DNA of 64,000 bases from Gnetum montanum (Eukaryota; Streptophyta; Gnetopsida; Gnetales; Gnetaceae), in NCBI GenBank assembly GCA_015680685.1, contig MNCI01033535.1, positions 1 through 64,000 on the forward strand. Reading direction: 5' to 3'. Below the pieces are notes generated by a model. It saw nothing but the letters and a program-made list of their open reading frames with translations, had not been told where the DNA came from and did not search any database. Of this stretch, positions 33,598 to 45,271 are shown in pieces (the first letter of the stretch is position 1; the number at the start of each line of letters is the position of its first letter). The position numbers and the translations under genes are program-made.

Positions 33598-36500
33598 ATG
33601 AACCTTGTGAACACCACCACTGCCACTACCCAGGTCACTAACATCCTAGACACCATGGCTGTCCAACAGCTCGTCGCACAACACCCAGAAGTACAACCCA
33701 CAGTGGGGCCGCACCGGTCCTTAAGGTTACAAGGGAGGAATCTAGCCTCCAACATTATAACCCAGGACCAGTATAACTTCATATGTATTAAGATACAGGC
33801 CGACCTGGTTGTGGATCGAGCCGAAATGGAAGTAAAGAGGTAGTTCGAACTCTTTTACAGGGGGGGACGTGAGTTCATCCCTTCCCTGTATGATGTAATC
33901 CCCGTTCCAGAGTAGTACTCAGAGCTCGTCACACAGCTCCTCCTGCATAGGCGCCACTCGTTGGATCAGCCTGCGGTGGATCCCCAACCGGAAGAAGAGG
34001 ACGAATTCGCTACCCAATCAGAGCACGAGGACTCCTATCACACCCTCAGTCCGCAAAACCATATCAACCCTATTTTTCATCCAGACACAGGGGAGGTCAC
34101 GCCCCTCCAATCCCTTAGGTTCACCCAGGCCCAAGTACCACCACCAGAGACATCAGCGCTAGTGCATATTCCTCCCTCGAATTACCCCCAACCCAACACA
34201 TTCCCTCTCACAATCATCCTTGTTGCAGCTGCAAGCTCGTCCTCACAAGCACCACCCCCTCACGATAGCGTGGGAGTGACATTCCCACCCCAAGTGATAG
34301 GGATGCCACACGTGATACCAGCATCCACATCCGCTCACTACATCCCGCACATTCGAATGCATGCAGCCCCCTCGACCGCCGTAACCCAACAAGGAGTCCC
34401 TTCGTACAACGCAGCCAGGCAATGGCCAATGATGGGTGTGCCGTCACACCAACCCTCCCACCACCACGTGCCATCCCACACGGTGCCACCAGCCAATGCT
34501 CCCTCGGTATAGCCGCGACCACAACAACAACATCCTTTCCCCTATAACGTGTTGTCCTTAGTGCCACCCACTGTAAAATTTCCACAAGCACAATCCCCGA
34601 CCGCACAACTTTCCGCTTTTCAACCCACCGTCCAATAGTCTAACCCATACAATATACCGCAACCTCAAGCTACCATGTTACCAAGTGCCCAAGATTGGGC
34701 AGACGCCAAAAAACTGATGCAAGAATTAACTGACGAGGTAAAATGCCTAAAAATAGCCGTCGACGGGGAATTGAAGGTAGTGGACTTCTGCCACGATGAC
34801 CCCATCAGCTCTTTTGTCCCACCCTTAACTTTGCCCAAAGGTGTCTCCTTACCAACACTAACCAAATACAATGGCGAGACAGACCCCAATGCTCATTTAA
34901 TAACATTTAGGTTAGAATGCATGCTACTCCAGGCATGGCCCCATGCCATTCTTTGAGTGTTCCCCATGTCCCTCTCGGGGAGAGAACTTGATTGGTATCG
35001 AGCACTGCTAAGGAATTCCATCTTCTCCTTGGAAGACTTATTACACCAGTTCGTGACCAGGTTCAAATACAACTTGAAACCCGAGGCCACACTGGATAGC
35101 CTCATACAGGTCAAGCAAGCACCACTTGAACCTATACAGAAATTTATTCAGAGGTGGAGCGCTGCTCTCAACGAGCTGCATGAGCCAATCTCCCAGACCT
35201 ACCTGCTTACTATTCTAAAAGGGGCCATTAACGATTTCTTTAAATCCAAGCTATACTACCTTAACGCACGTAATCTTAACCAAGCATTTGAACAAATTAA
35301 AAACATAGAAGAAGCGGCCCAAAATAGCCATGACCCTGCATACCTAGCCTTCAAAAATCAACACACTAAAAAAGATAAAGAGAAGGCTAAGGCAACTATA
35401 GAAGCGATAACGGGGGCGCAACAACAAAACAAACCACCGGTAACCCCTACTAACTACAATAAACCAACTCCCACAACCGCTCAAGAATCATCATCGCAAC
35501 AAAACCCAACAAACCGTACGCGAAATTTCGAGAGGAAAGAACCCTCTCAATACACACCTCTGCCAATGAAGCCATCCCAGATCTTCGATCAACTCCTGAA
35601 GGCTGGGTTAATGAAGTATAAATAGTTATCCCCTACGGCCATCCAGAGACATGACTAGTTCTGTCAACTCGTTCAAAACCCAAGCCTAGCAACACCAGAT
35701 GAGCCTCCCGTACCCAAAGGCTTCAGAATGGATCGCTTTTGCGATTACCATCAACAAAACAGGCACGGTACGGATTACTGTTTCACCTTGAAGTAGGATT
35801 TATAGCGGATGATCGACGACAGCCAAATCACCTTCGACGAGGCCAAACTGATCCAACCGCAGAATCAAGCTATGGGGGTCTATAAAGATCCTTTGAACAC
35901 TAAAGAGGCGCCGTATGTTATTAATACAATCTATCTTGATGATGATTCCTAGACATCCATCATGAACACCATCTACCCTGAGTGTACACAACAAACATCC
36001 AATAGGCCGTTTATAGTTTGCATTCCTGCTCCTGTGTCCACATCCATGCCCCAGCCACCACATGCCCCACAGCGACCATATGTTTTTCAGATGCCCCCAG
36101 CTGTAGCAATGTCCAACACCATGACACGCGACAAGCCATACGTGGTGCATGTCCCTCCCATCATTCCCTCAAATGCACCAACCCCTCATACTCGGCCTAC
36201 CCCTTTCGTAGTCCAAGTACCACCAGCCGTCGCCACAGCAGAGGTCCAACCCCTACCAAAACCAACCCCCTATGTCGTTAGGATGCCCGAAAGTCCTAAT
36301 GATTACCAAGCCTCCACATCACAAACACAAGGTGAACCTAACCCCTACGTCATTAGGGTACCTGGCTAGCCTTCTAACCAATCACATCTGACGGTACAAC
36401 CACAACCTCGCCCAGCTCCATATGTGGTAAAAGTCCCAGGGCAACCCGAGGTGCCAAGACCAGTCTCACCTCCACGCCACACACGAGAATGCCTAGCAGA

Positions 36501-37782
36501 TAGGCTTACGCGTGAACGTGTGGAGAAGAAATGCCAACGGCTAGCTGTGGGGCCACCTAAGCCCACTCCGCTTAACTCTGTACCCATGTCATCATCTAAC
36601 AACCAACCGAACATAGGCAACGAAGGTGAATCATTTGAAAAACATGAACCACCTAAAACGACAGTTCCGACCAAGAATGAAAAATCAACAAAACGTGAAA
36701 TAAAATTGTTGGGCCCAATGGATCCAGTCATCGCTGATATAAACATCCCCAACAGTGGAGACTTCGCAACGGCCTTGACACAAGTCACCCAAACATTGAA
36801 ACAAAAGAACACTTCACTAAGCTTGTACGACTTAGTTCTAACATCCCAAACACATTGGGAAGCTTTAGTACGTATGTTAACGTTGATCCCAGTAAGCGAG
36901 GATTTTCCCCCAAATGAACTCTCCATTCATGCGGTAATGTACTCGCCTCACAGGACTACTCCTAAACCCTTAAGCTTTCATGATGAAAACATTAAGGTGG
37001 ACAAGAAAACAGGGGAGATAACAATAGCCCCCATGTTCATAACGATACATATAAACTAGTTCAAGATACATAGGGTCCACGTAGACGATGGAGCCGCAAC
37101 AAACGTTGTGCCATACCCCATCATTGAGCAACTAGGGCTTACTGAGTTAATTAAACCAACCACAACTACATGTTTAAAGTCATTCAGCGGGTCACGCGTA
37201 ATGGTAAAAGACACAATAACCTTAGATTTCATAGCGGGAGACCAATTCTCCACATCTGCCAACTTCCTAGTGGTCGATGAAATGCCAGGATTCAACCTAA
37301 TATTGGGAAGACCCTGGTTGGCCCAACTGAGAGCTATCTCCTCCCCTATACACCAAGAAATTCACCTACCTTATGAGGGCGGTGAAATCATCATACACAG
37401 GGAAGTAGCTACTCCTATCATTTCATCACACATGGACATGGACCAAGGCTCAGAGGTCGAGCTCGAAAAGCCTAGTTGAAATGACAAGAATCCGCAACCC
37501 CCGGTAAGCAGTAAACCTTTAGACGCGGAACAAGAGCCTCCTAAAATAGAAACGCCTGCGCCTGATATTATACATACGGCTTTCCAATTAGAAACTAACA
37601 CAGAAGTCATGCCAACTACCGAAACATTTGAAAACACTGACACATGAACCACTCCATCAAACGTCCCTTGGACCGAGTTACCGTTCAACGTGATCAGCGA
37701 AGGGGACGCCGAATACAGAATCATACCCGTTGACATATCACCTAACATTAAAAGGAAGAAAATCAAAAAACTGTTACAATAA
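33598..37782 (+). pseudogene. Gag-protease of element E: one frame with 14 internal stops
   Basis: From the ATG at 33598 to TAA at 37780 the same frame carries recognisable protein throughout, with no frameshift. Parts in order: a Pro/Gln/His-rich N-terminal third; the gag core with RELDWYRALL, FVTRFKYNL and KSKLYYL (34957-35300); a CDYHQQNRHGTDYC finger (C-X2-H-X4-H-X4-C, about 35741-35780); Pro-rich repeats of the type PYVVRMP; and the retropepsin with VDDGAATN (Asp at 37084) and LILGRPWL (about 37297). Eleven stops are TAG and three are TGA. Where element F has sense codons, the TAGs mostly stand at Gln. The product would form the particle and mature it. Confidence 0.85.
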
Positions 37783-37796
37783 TATCAACACGCTCA

Positions 37797-38060
37797 GTTC
37801 GAAACGACGTTAAACTATAACATATCCAAAACGACGTTAAACTACAACTCGTCCGAAATGACACTAAACTACGATAAATCGAAAAACAAAAATTTTTTTT
37901 ATTAAACTACACTCCTTGTCCGAGATGACGCTAAACTATCATGTCTGCAAAGACGTAAAACTTGTTACGATCAGCAATGATCGATCAACAGAAAAATCCG
38001 CCCGTGTCATTCGAAATATCCCTCGTTTACGAATGGGGCCCGAAATGGCCTTAAACTAGT
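37797..38060. repeat. TAAACTA minisatellite array 1 (element E)
   Basis: Degenerate units such as CCGAAATGACACTAAACTAC recur five to seven times between protease and the antisense gene. The last unit, CCCGAAATGGCCTTAAACTA, is almost the unit of the array at the same place in element F. Confidence 0.7.
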
Positions 38061-38327
38061 TCATGCACGCATACTTCGTTTTCCTTTTTGTTCGGCATTT
38101 ACGATTACATCTATGCATTACATTTAAAACAAAGAAAAAAAAAGTCAAAACATTTAACATTGCCATGTCGTGTTTACAATTAAATTCAAAATCAACAAAA
38201 ACTTTCTTACATGCAATGTTCTACAATTACAAGTGTCAACTATTTTCGTCCATCTCAAAATTTTCAAGTTACAATTCCGGTATAAATCTGAGTCAAAAAA
38301 CAACAAAAAAACTTAAAAATTAAAACG

Positions 38328-41178
38328 CTAAACATCTGGGACGGGAGGGTCACCACCTTTAAATTCACCAGCATCAGGGGCCCCTGCTCCACTGGGGCTA
38401 GCTTCTTGGGCATCATCGCCACCTTCATCCTGAAAATACCAAAAAGAAACAACCAACATAAGAATAAGCGAATGTCAAAATTTTAAACATTATTCAATAA
38501 ACTAACTTCATAAGGACAAAACGCTTACCATAGGAGATCCCCCTAAACCGAATTCTAGTCGACAAAGGATTTCTTCTTTTGAAACGCTGGCCCAATCTAT
38601 CCCATCAAGGCCTAAGTTGACGTCTGCCAAAGTCTTTCCTTTGTCGACAGTTAACCAGGTAGGACGTTTCAGAGGGAACTCGCCCACCGACACTTCCCTA
38701 GAAGCAGTTGTGATCACCCTTGTAGGCGACTCCATTTCCACAATTGTATTTTGAGCAAAAGTATCAAAGGCAGAATGCAAACCCAAACCCTCCACAAACA
38801 TCTCTAGTTGGCGCTTTTCAATAGACACCTCTTTTAACGACTTCTTGTAGTAATGTTTGTGATTTTTCTCATCCTAACCCCACTTACAAAATAAAAAGGA
38901 AAACGTACCATGATCCTTGTCACCCTCTGGGGGGTCACCCAATTCCAGATTTCCCTTAAGGAAGCTACTAAACATTTGGTTGACAACGTCCTGATCATCG
39001 AAAGGTTCAGTTTCAGTGGTATTTTCCTTTAACTCCTCCATTCCTCCGCCCTGGCTCTTCCCCGTGTTTTCCTCCTCGTTATTCTTCTCTGTGTTGGTCT
39101 CCTCCTCCTCGGTGATAGTCTCTAAAGGCTTTTTCCTCACTGTTTTTAAAATCAAGCTTTTAAAATCAAGCCAAAAACATCAATGACACATAAGCGATTG
39201 AAGTAAAAGTTATAAACAAAACGAAAACGATAAAGCAATAAGCGGGCGAGGTCCGCTTACCAGGCATCTTGAAGCGTATGCGCTTCACGCGTGGCTGGTT
39301 CACATCTGAAACTTCCTCAGTCGTGCATTCAGGCCTCTTTAGCTTTGACTTGGCTTGGCCAATGGTCTCCTTGATGACCCGTTCTGCCCTTCTAGCAATA
39401 TAGGGTACATCGTCTGGCTCCAATCCCAAACTATCATGTGTGTGGATTGAAGCGCCATATGATCCCCCTGTAGTAATAGAAATGGATTCATCGATGCTTT
39501 CAGGTGCATCTTGGGATTTAGCTGTCTCAAACAAGTGATTGATCCACGGGTGGGACAGTTGACCCCGATCCTGCAGAACAAACTTGTTGTATGCATGAAC
39601 TACTAGGAACTTGGCAAAACGGTGAAGGTAACTAGCGAAGAACGTAAAGGTGAAGTGGGATTGTGCCTCGACATTTGAACGCAACCGCACTATCTCCTTG
39701 TGCATACCCGACAACAAAAATTGGGCCCAGTTATATCGCATGCCCATTTCCAAGATAGTTCGCATGACACGAACAGCCTCAACCCCAAGACTCTTCACCT
39801 GGGAAAGGGTTTTAGGGAATACCTGTGCCCTGAACAGGGGATATAATTCGTTCACTTCCACAACTTTTTCTTTCCCCTGCATCGGGAATCCCTTGGCACC
39901 CTTGGCCACGCCTAGCCAATCTTCCAACTCACGAATCGTCTGGAGCTCTTTATGAGCTCTGTCTAATACTACATTCAAGCCATCTGCCGGTACGTCAAAT
40001 AGGTTTGAAAAGAACTTGGGCGACAGATGAAAAACTACCTTGACACCGTTAATCCAGGTGCTGTAGTATGAGACAGACTCATTAAAAGAATCCACGATTC
40101 CAATCATCTCCCCTATGGATACGTCAGGACTAGGGGTCATAAAGAGCTCCATGAGGTCGGAATTATCTAGGCAACAAACGATGGATGGTGGAGCTTGTCT
40201 ACGCAACCACTTCTGAGCCTTAGTCACCCCCCTGAACTTCATCGACAAGGTAGTCTCAGTTCGGCCAGTTGTCACCGGATCACCACCAGAAGGTACATCA
40301 ACTGTAAAAGAAATTTAAAATAGTCATATCAGCGTAACTCCAAACAGTTGGACAAACCCACCAACATATCTAGGAAATGTTATCACTTACCGTTAGTGGC
40401 GGATTTAGATGTGCTGCCAAAGTCACGAGGGAAGACTGGCCCGTTGTCTGACCAGTCTTCATGAAGCCACCCACAAGCTTTGCACATCGCGAATGCTCTG
40501 GAGAACTGCTTATGAAAATGGACGATTGCTCCCTTCGTTTGACCCAGTATGATTCCACGAAGGGTGGGGCCCGTCATGAATGCCTGTAGGGCAGTGCGAG
40601 CACGAGCTAGTCCTTCATCCTCAACATATGTCCCATTCGGGTTGACCTTCGGCCTGTAAAAAAATATATGTCAAAACAAGAAACAAACACCAAACGATGA
40701 AAGAAAAACAATACACTTAAATAGTCCCACCTGTCCACTCGGTACACTATGCCAGGAGGATTCTGGAACAATGCATGCGTGCGGGCAGCTATGAACAGAG
40801 TATTGTTGAGGTAGTCTAGCCCTTGCGGCAATAGTGCCCACATGAGCGTTAACGGACGTGTTGACCTAGGCCCACGGATAGAACCGTCCTTGTTAACAAG
40901 TGGTCCCTCGTCAATGTCTTCTATGAAGACCATGACACCCTCTGCAGCTCCCGGCAGCATTTCCTCAAGCACGCTTCGTGCAATCACTTCGCTAAAGTTC
41001 GACTAGATGGCCACCTCGAAATTGTCTAACAGGAAGGCCAGAAATTCACATGCGCCTTCCCTAAACCAAACCCCGTTTTCATCCACAGTTAGATCCGGGG
41101 GAGCCTCCTCAGCCTCAATGGGGCCAACCCATGTTAAGACCCCGACAAGCTCAACAACGAGGAGAAAGCGCAACCACG
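38328..41178 (-). pseudogene. Antisense five-exon gene inside element E
   Basis: On the strand opposite to gag and pol lies a gene with exons 41178-40731, 40653-40391, 40301-39261, 39139-38529 and 38429-38328. All four introns (77, 89, 121 and 99 nt) start GT, end AG after T-rich tracts, and keep the frame when removed. The product is about 800 residues. Features: FQNPPGIVYRVDR at the first junction, CKACGWLHEDW, then YYSTWINGVKVVFHLSPKFF followed by VPADG, NWAQFLLSG, an acidic stretch rich in Glu, and an Asp/Gly/Ala-rich C-terminus ending at TAG 38330. Only two premature stops occur, both TAG (41005 and 38876). The 5' exon is missing, cut where the aRNase H begins. The middle domain resembles the 'putative plant transposon protein' type; function unknown. 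Confidence 0.75.
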
Positions 41179-42858
41179 GTCATCACCTATCCCTCCGGAG
41201 AGATTCGACCCTTTGCCTATCGTTTCAACTTTCATTGTACGAACAACATAGCATAGTATGAAGGTCTCCTTAGAGGCCTCGCGGCAGCATTGGCTTTAGA
41301 CATCACATGACTTGTAGTCAGAGGAGACTCGCAACTAGTCCTAAACCAAGGCACAGATGTTTATACATGTAAGGCCCAACACTTACAACCATACTGCGAC
41401 TTGGCAAAACACCTAATGAGACGATTCACAAACATTGATGTGCAACATGTTTCTAGAAATGATAACACCATCACAGACACATTAGCCACATTAGCATTAA
41501 ACATATCGCTAGACATGTTCCACGCATTACCAAGCTCCGTAATCAATTGTGCCAAACCGATAACCGATACTCCAGACACGTTGCCAATTGCATCTGTTAG
41601 TACAACACACGTAGTAGAATGGTATGATGACATAAAAGAATACCTTCTACGTGGAGAAACACCACGACATCTAACAAATTCACAGAAAGACACTGTGCGC
41701 AAACGTTCTAAGTAGTATACCCTGGTAGGGGACACACTGTGTCGTCGATCCTACAAAGGCATATTGCTAACATGTGTTAATAGTACCGATGCCCAAGCTA
41801 TTGTTGATCAGGTACATGAGGGACTATGTGGAGGACACATAGTGCCAAAAGCCATGGCAATGAAAATTAGATGCTTAGGCTACTATTGGCCGCACATGGA
41901 GTATGATTGTCTCTCCAAGGTTAAAACATGTAGCACTTGCCAAAAACATATCAATCTAATACATGTCCCACAAAATGAGTTGCATACAACACAAATCACA
42001 TGGCCCTTTCAAAAGTGGGGATTGGACCTTATCGGCCCAATAACACCCTCATCTTTTGCAAGGCATAGTTTCATCATAACCGCAACCGAATATTTTACGA
42101 AGTGGGTAGAAGCTGCTCCACTTCGAAAAACTACATCTAAACATGTATGCAATTTCATCCTCGAAAACATTGTAACCTGTTTCAGCATTCCCATGACAAT
42201 TATCACTGATAACGGGCCACAATTTAGCATTGCCAAAACCCAAACCTTTTGTGACAGTCTGGCGATCAAACACTCGTTTCCATCCCCTTACTATCCTCAG
42301 AGCAATGGACAAGCGAAAGTAACAAACAAGACGATTATTGCAATACTTAAGAAAATGCTTACCCAGAGCAAAAGAAAATGGCACGAGCAATTGATATACG
42401 CATTGTGGTCATACCGTACTATGCACCGAACGTCAACAGGTAAAACACCATATAGTCTGGTTTACGGTTCAGAAGCTGTTTTACCTTTGGAATTACAGGT
42501 ACCATCTTTAAGGATCACACTCTCCTGACTCCTTGACGATGGGCAGAACAATGATCTACGCATCATTGACCTGGACTCGGTGGAAGAGGAACGCATACGT
42601 GCACTTGATTAGATTGAATGGTACCAAAAACAACAACGGCAACGACATCGGCATAACATCAACAAGCGCCCTATCAAAGAAGGTGACCTTGTGCTTAAAG
42701 CTGTTCGGGAACACTTGGACAAATTCTCAGCCAACTGGGAAGGGCCTTACTTGGTCACTAAAGCATTTGACAATGGAGCATTCAAGCTAGCTGACGTGGA
42801 AGGAAACGAGCCTGCCAATTTGACCAATCACTTGTATCTAAAACCGTTTTACGTTTGA
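41170..42858 (+). pseudogene. Archaeal-type RNase H and integrase of element E
   Basis: A single frame with no indel. RNase H shows CTNNIA(stop)YEGLLRG, GDSQLVLNQ and NDNTITDTLATLA, the pattern of the second RNase H of Tat elements. Integrase has VHEGLCGGH and CSTCQKH (zinc site), WGLDLIGPI and ITDNGPQF (two catalytic Asp), then SNGQAKVTNKTI, where the catalytic Glu is Lys (AAA at 42316). The C-terminal part has WEGPYLVTKAF and ends NHLYLKPFYV at TGA 42856. In-frame stops are TAG (e.g. 41713) and TGA (e.g. 42526). RT and the first RNase H should precede it but are deleted. Confidence 0.85.
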
Positions 42859-42879
42859 GTACAAGCTCAGGTACGTGCA

Positions 42880-43240
42880 AGTCCTAGAATCATGACTATA
42901 AACTGATACCACAGCTCATCCTAGAATCATGACGGTAAACTGATACCACAAAACAGTCCTAGGTTATGACTTAAAACTGACACCACAACTGTCCTGGCGT
43001 CATGACAATAAAATAATACCCCACAGTGTCCGCAATGACGATAAACTAGCACCCGTCCGGCATGACAGTAAACTGCCACCGTCACAACCATCAGAGTTTG
43101 CTAAGACTATAAACTAGCTTGCCTCTGCATGGTCCGCTAAGACTAGAAACTGGCAACGTAACGTCTGCCACGACGCTAAACAGGAAATTTCCAATGGGTT
43201 ACGACATAAAACTAACCCATGATAGTCCGCTAAGACTATA
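42880..43240. repeat. TAAACT minisatellite array 2 (element E)
   Basis: Units with the core CATGAC..TAAACTG(A/C) or CTAAGACTATAAACT(A/G)GC repeat at uneven spacing of about 25-45 bp directly after integrase. The core TAAACT is shared with the other three arrays in E and F. Confidence 0.7.
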
Positions 43241-44229
43241 AACTGGCACGTTCACCTCTGGCTCTTCACTCCACAGCCACACTCATTCATCAGAATCACT
43301 GCATCGCTCACCGGCACACAATCTCATCAACGTCGTCGACATTCATACACAGTGCTCAGAATCTCCTCCAGTATTTTTGTTCCATCTACAGCCGTTCAAA
43401 TCTGAGCTCGCTTATTCACCCATAGTTTTCTTGTCTCCCTGGAGTTGTGTTTGTAGGATGACACCCCGAGGTTTTCGGACAAGAATGCATCTCATCGCAA
43501 GCAGCAAGATGGGACAATGTTCACAGCACACATGGTGGGACTAAATCAAACCATTCACTAGTACATTCCCATTCATAGTATATTCACTACCTGTTTACCA
43601 ACCTCCGATACACCGAATACATTCAAAAATTTGAGCACACTGTTGCACACTGCAACACATTACAGAAGTTGCAACGCACGGCCTGGCACCTGAGCATGAG
43701 TACACGATCAACGCAAACCTCCAAAAAAAAAGGGAAGACCCTTGGCACTTTTCATATAAGCCCCCAGGCGGGAAGGCAGTTGTCTTAAAACCAAGTACTC
43801 ATGTCCAAAACGGTCAAGAAGCATCCAGTTGTATGACTTTGGCTATCTGCCAACAGGCCCCCCCTAAACATTAAACATGGGCCCTGTTCCTCCAAAGAAT
43901 GTAACACATCCTCCCATGGCTTTGGTCTTGCCAACAAGTTCTCTTGAACGCTAACCAAGAGCCTTGTTCCGCCAAAGGACGCACATCGCATGTCTGAATT
44001 CCGAGGCTGCTAAACAATGGCTATTGATAAGGACCAGCATGCTGCACACCCGAGCATCCCATTTCCCTAGCATAATTCATGGGGCAGTCACCAATCCCCA
44101 CAATCCCTTTCCTTCTACCAGCTACAAATTTCACTTTTTCGATCCCATGTACTACTGAACACGGTGCGATGACGTCTAGTCAAGTGGCAAAGAACAAAGC
44201 CTATATCAAGTTGCTTGTGGTGTTTTGCA
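43241..44229 (+). other. Unassigned region after integrase of element E
   Basis: No pol or LTR match found. It contains CATATAAGCCCCC (TATA-like, near 43753) and, about 400 bp on, an ATG at 44168 starting MTSSQVAKNKAYIKLL, cut by the N at 44230. The order (TAAACT array, TATA-like box, short basic N-terminus) recalls the start of the antisense gene in element F, here on the sense strand. The similarity is one of layout only. Confidence 0.35.
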
Positions 44230-44230
44230 N

Positions 44231-44463
44231 CCCTGGAACGTATACTGAACTGCTATACGCTAGGTTATGCGTAAACAGTGTAACGGGCGTAAACGAGAGC
44301 GTAAACAGCGTAACAGATGTGAACAGGGAGTAAATGTAAATGAGCATAAACAGAACACATGTAAGAAATTAGCGTAAACTATAAACAATGATATTGCAGA
44401 ATGAAAGTATAGTGCACTGGTCTAACGTAGTTGTGATGGAACACAAGGCAGACGAAAAGCCTC
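44231..44463 (-). other. Inverted LTR fragment between two Ns (likely misoriented contig)
   Basis: This piece is the reverse complement of about 32563-32796 in the 5' LTR and overlaps, in inverse sense, the sequence right of the gap at 44971. It is bounded by single Ns at 44230 and 44464. It most likely belongs, flipped, into the N gap of the 3' LTR. Confidence 0.8.
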
Positions 44464-44464
44464 N

Positions 44465-45266
44465 CTATGCCTAACATCCACAGCGTACATGCCCAGCGTA
44501 TACGCCCAGCATAGACATCCAACTTACATGCCCGACGTACACGTCTCACATGTATGCTCGGCAGGTACAACAGATGCATACGCCCGACGATGAAATCTCC
44601 AAAGACAGCATGAAGACAGCACTGAAGAGCAAGAATTGAAGCAAGTCGGAAACCGTCAGCGTGTATGCCCCAGCGTATATGCCCAGCATCCATCAGCGTA
44701 TACGCCCAGCATCTATAGTATCTCCACCCAAGTTCACACACGCCTAGCACGTCCAGCGTATACGCCCAGCGTATACGCCGGCCTGATGTAGCGTATACGC
44801 CCCGCGTATACACCCAGAAGATGTAATATGTTGTATATTTGTAAATTGTATGCACCCNNNNNNNNNNNNNNNNNNNNNNNNNNNNNNNNNNNNNNNNNNN
44901 NNNNNNNNNNNNNNNNNNNNNNNNNNNNNNNNNNNNNNNNNNNNNNNNNNNNNNNNNNNNNNNNNNNNNNNTTTCTTACATGTGTTCTGTTTACGCTCAT
45001 TTACATTTACGCCTTGTTCACATCTGTTACGCTGTTTACGCTCTCGTTTACGCTCGTTACGCTGTTTACGCATAACTCAGCGTATAGCAGTTCGGTATAC
45101 GTTCCAGGGAAATCCTTGTCTGATCTGCGTGTGGACCACCTAAGGTACTCTGCCTTCGTGCATTCCAGCTCGCCCTCAGGCGAAGGCAGGGTCTTCTATG
45201 CTCGCCCTACAATTCCACGGCCTCTGTTTCGTTCTAGCCAGAGATCGATGATTTCAGGTGGTACAG
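44465..45266 (+). repeat. 3' LTR of element E, incomplete
   Basis: It matches 31977-32951 of the 5' LTR on both sides of an N gap. The first 160 bp of the LTR are missing. It ends GGTGGTACA and is followed by GAGTG. Confidence 0.8.
44858..44971. other. Assembly gap (114 N)
   Basis: By comparison with the 5' LTR, about 320 bp (32330-32650) including the TATA box should lie here, more than the N count. Confidence 0.95.
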
Positions 45267-45271
45267 AGTGT
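45267..45271. repeat. Right target-site duplication of element E (GAGTG)
   Basis: Perfect partner of 31810-31814. ORF3 of element A resumes directly behind it. Confidence 0.85.

Larger units (their letters stand above)
31815..45266 (+). mobile_element. Element E: Tat-like Ty3/gypsy retrotransposon with an antisense gene
   Basis: LTRs at 31815-32951 and 44465-45266 (the second incomplete) are flanked by GAGTG. The sense strand carries gag-protease (33598-37782) and an archaeal-type RNase H plus integrase (41170-42858). RT and the first RNase H are missing. Between protease and the second RNase H sits a five-exon gene on the opposite strand (41178-38328). The dual RNase H type, the CHHC gag finger and the integrase tail HLYLKPFYV point to the Tat lineage. 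Base composition is visibly richer in GC than the Athila-like surroundings. Confidence 0.85.

Noticed and set aside
36366-36926. 186-codon minus-strand frame opposite gag of E
   Set aside because: It mirrors the Pro-rich gag frame, has no domain, no introns and no counterpart in F. The frames at 34214-34606 and 37371-37766 (minus) are rejected for the same reason.
33598-37782. Stop codons removed by U-to-C RNA editing
   Set aside because: Such editing is known from plant organelles, not from nuclear retroelement RNA, and the changes match DNA methylation decay.
38874-38908. A fifth intron in the antisense gene of E (donor-like GTACGT at 38908)
   Set aside because: Removing it shifts the frame, whereas reading through keeps the frame with one TAG; the F copy has EWGKSQKNHKHVYK at the same place, uninterrupted.
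44231-44463. Terminal inverted repeat or foldback element
   Set aside because: Both ends are Ns and the piece is an LTR segment in the wrong orientation.
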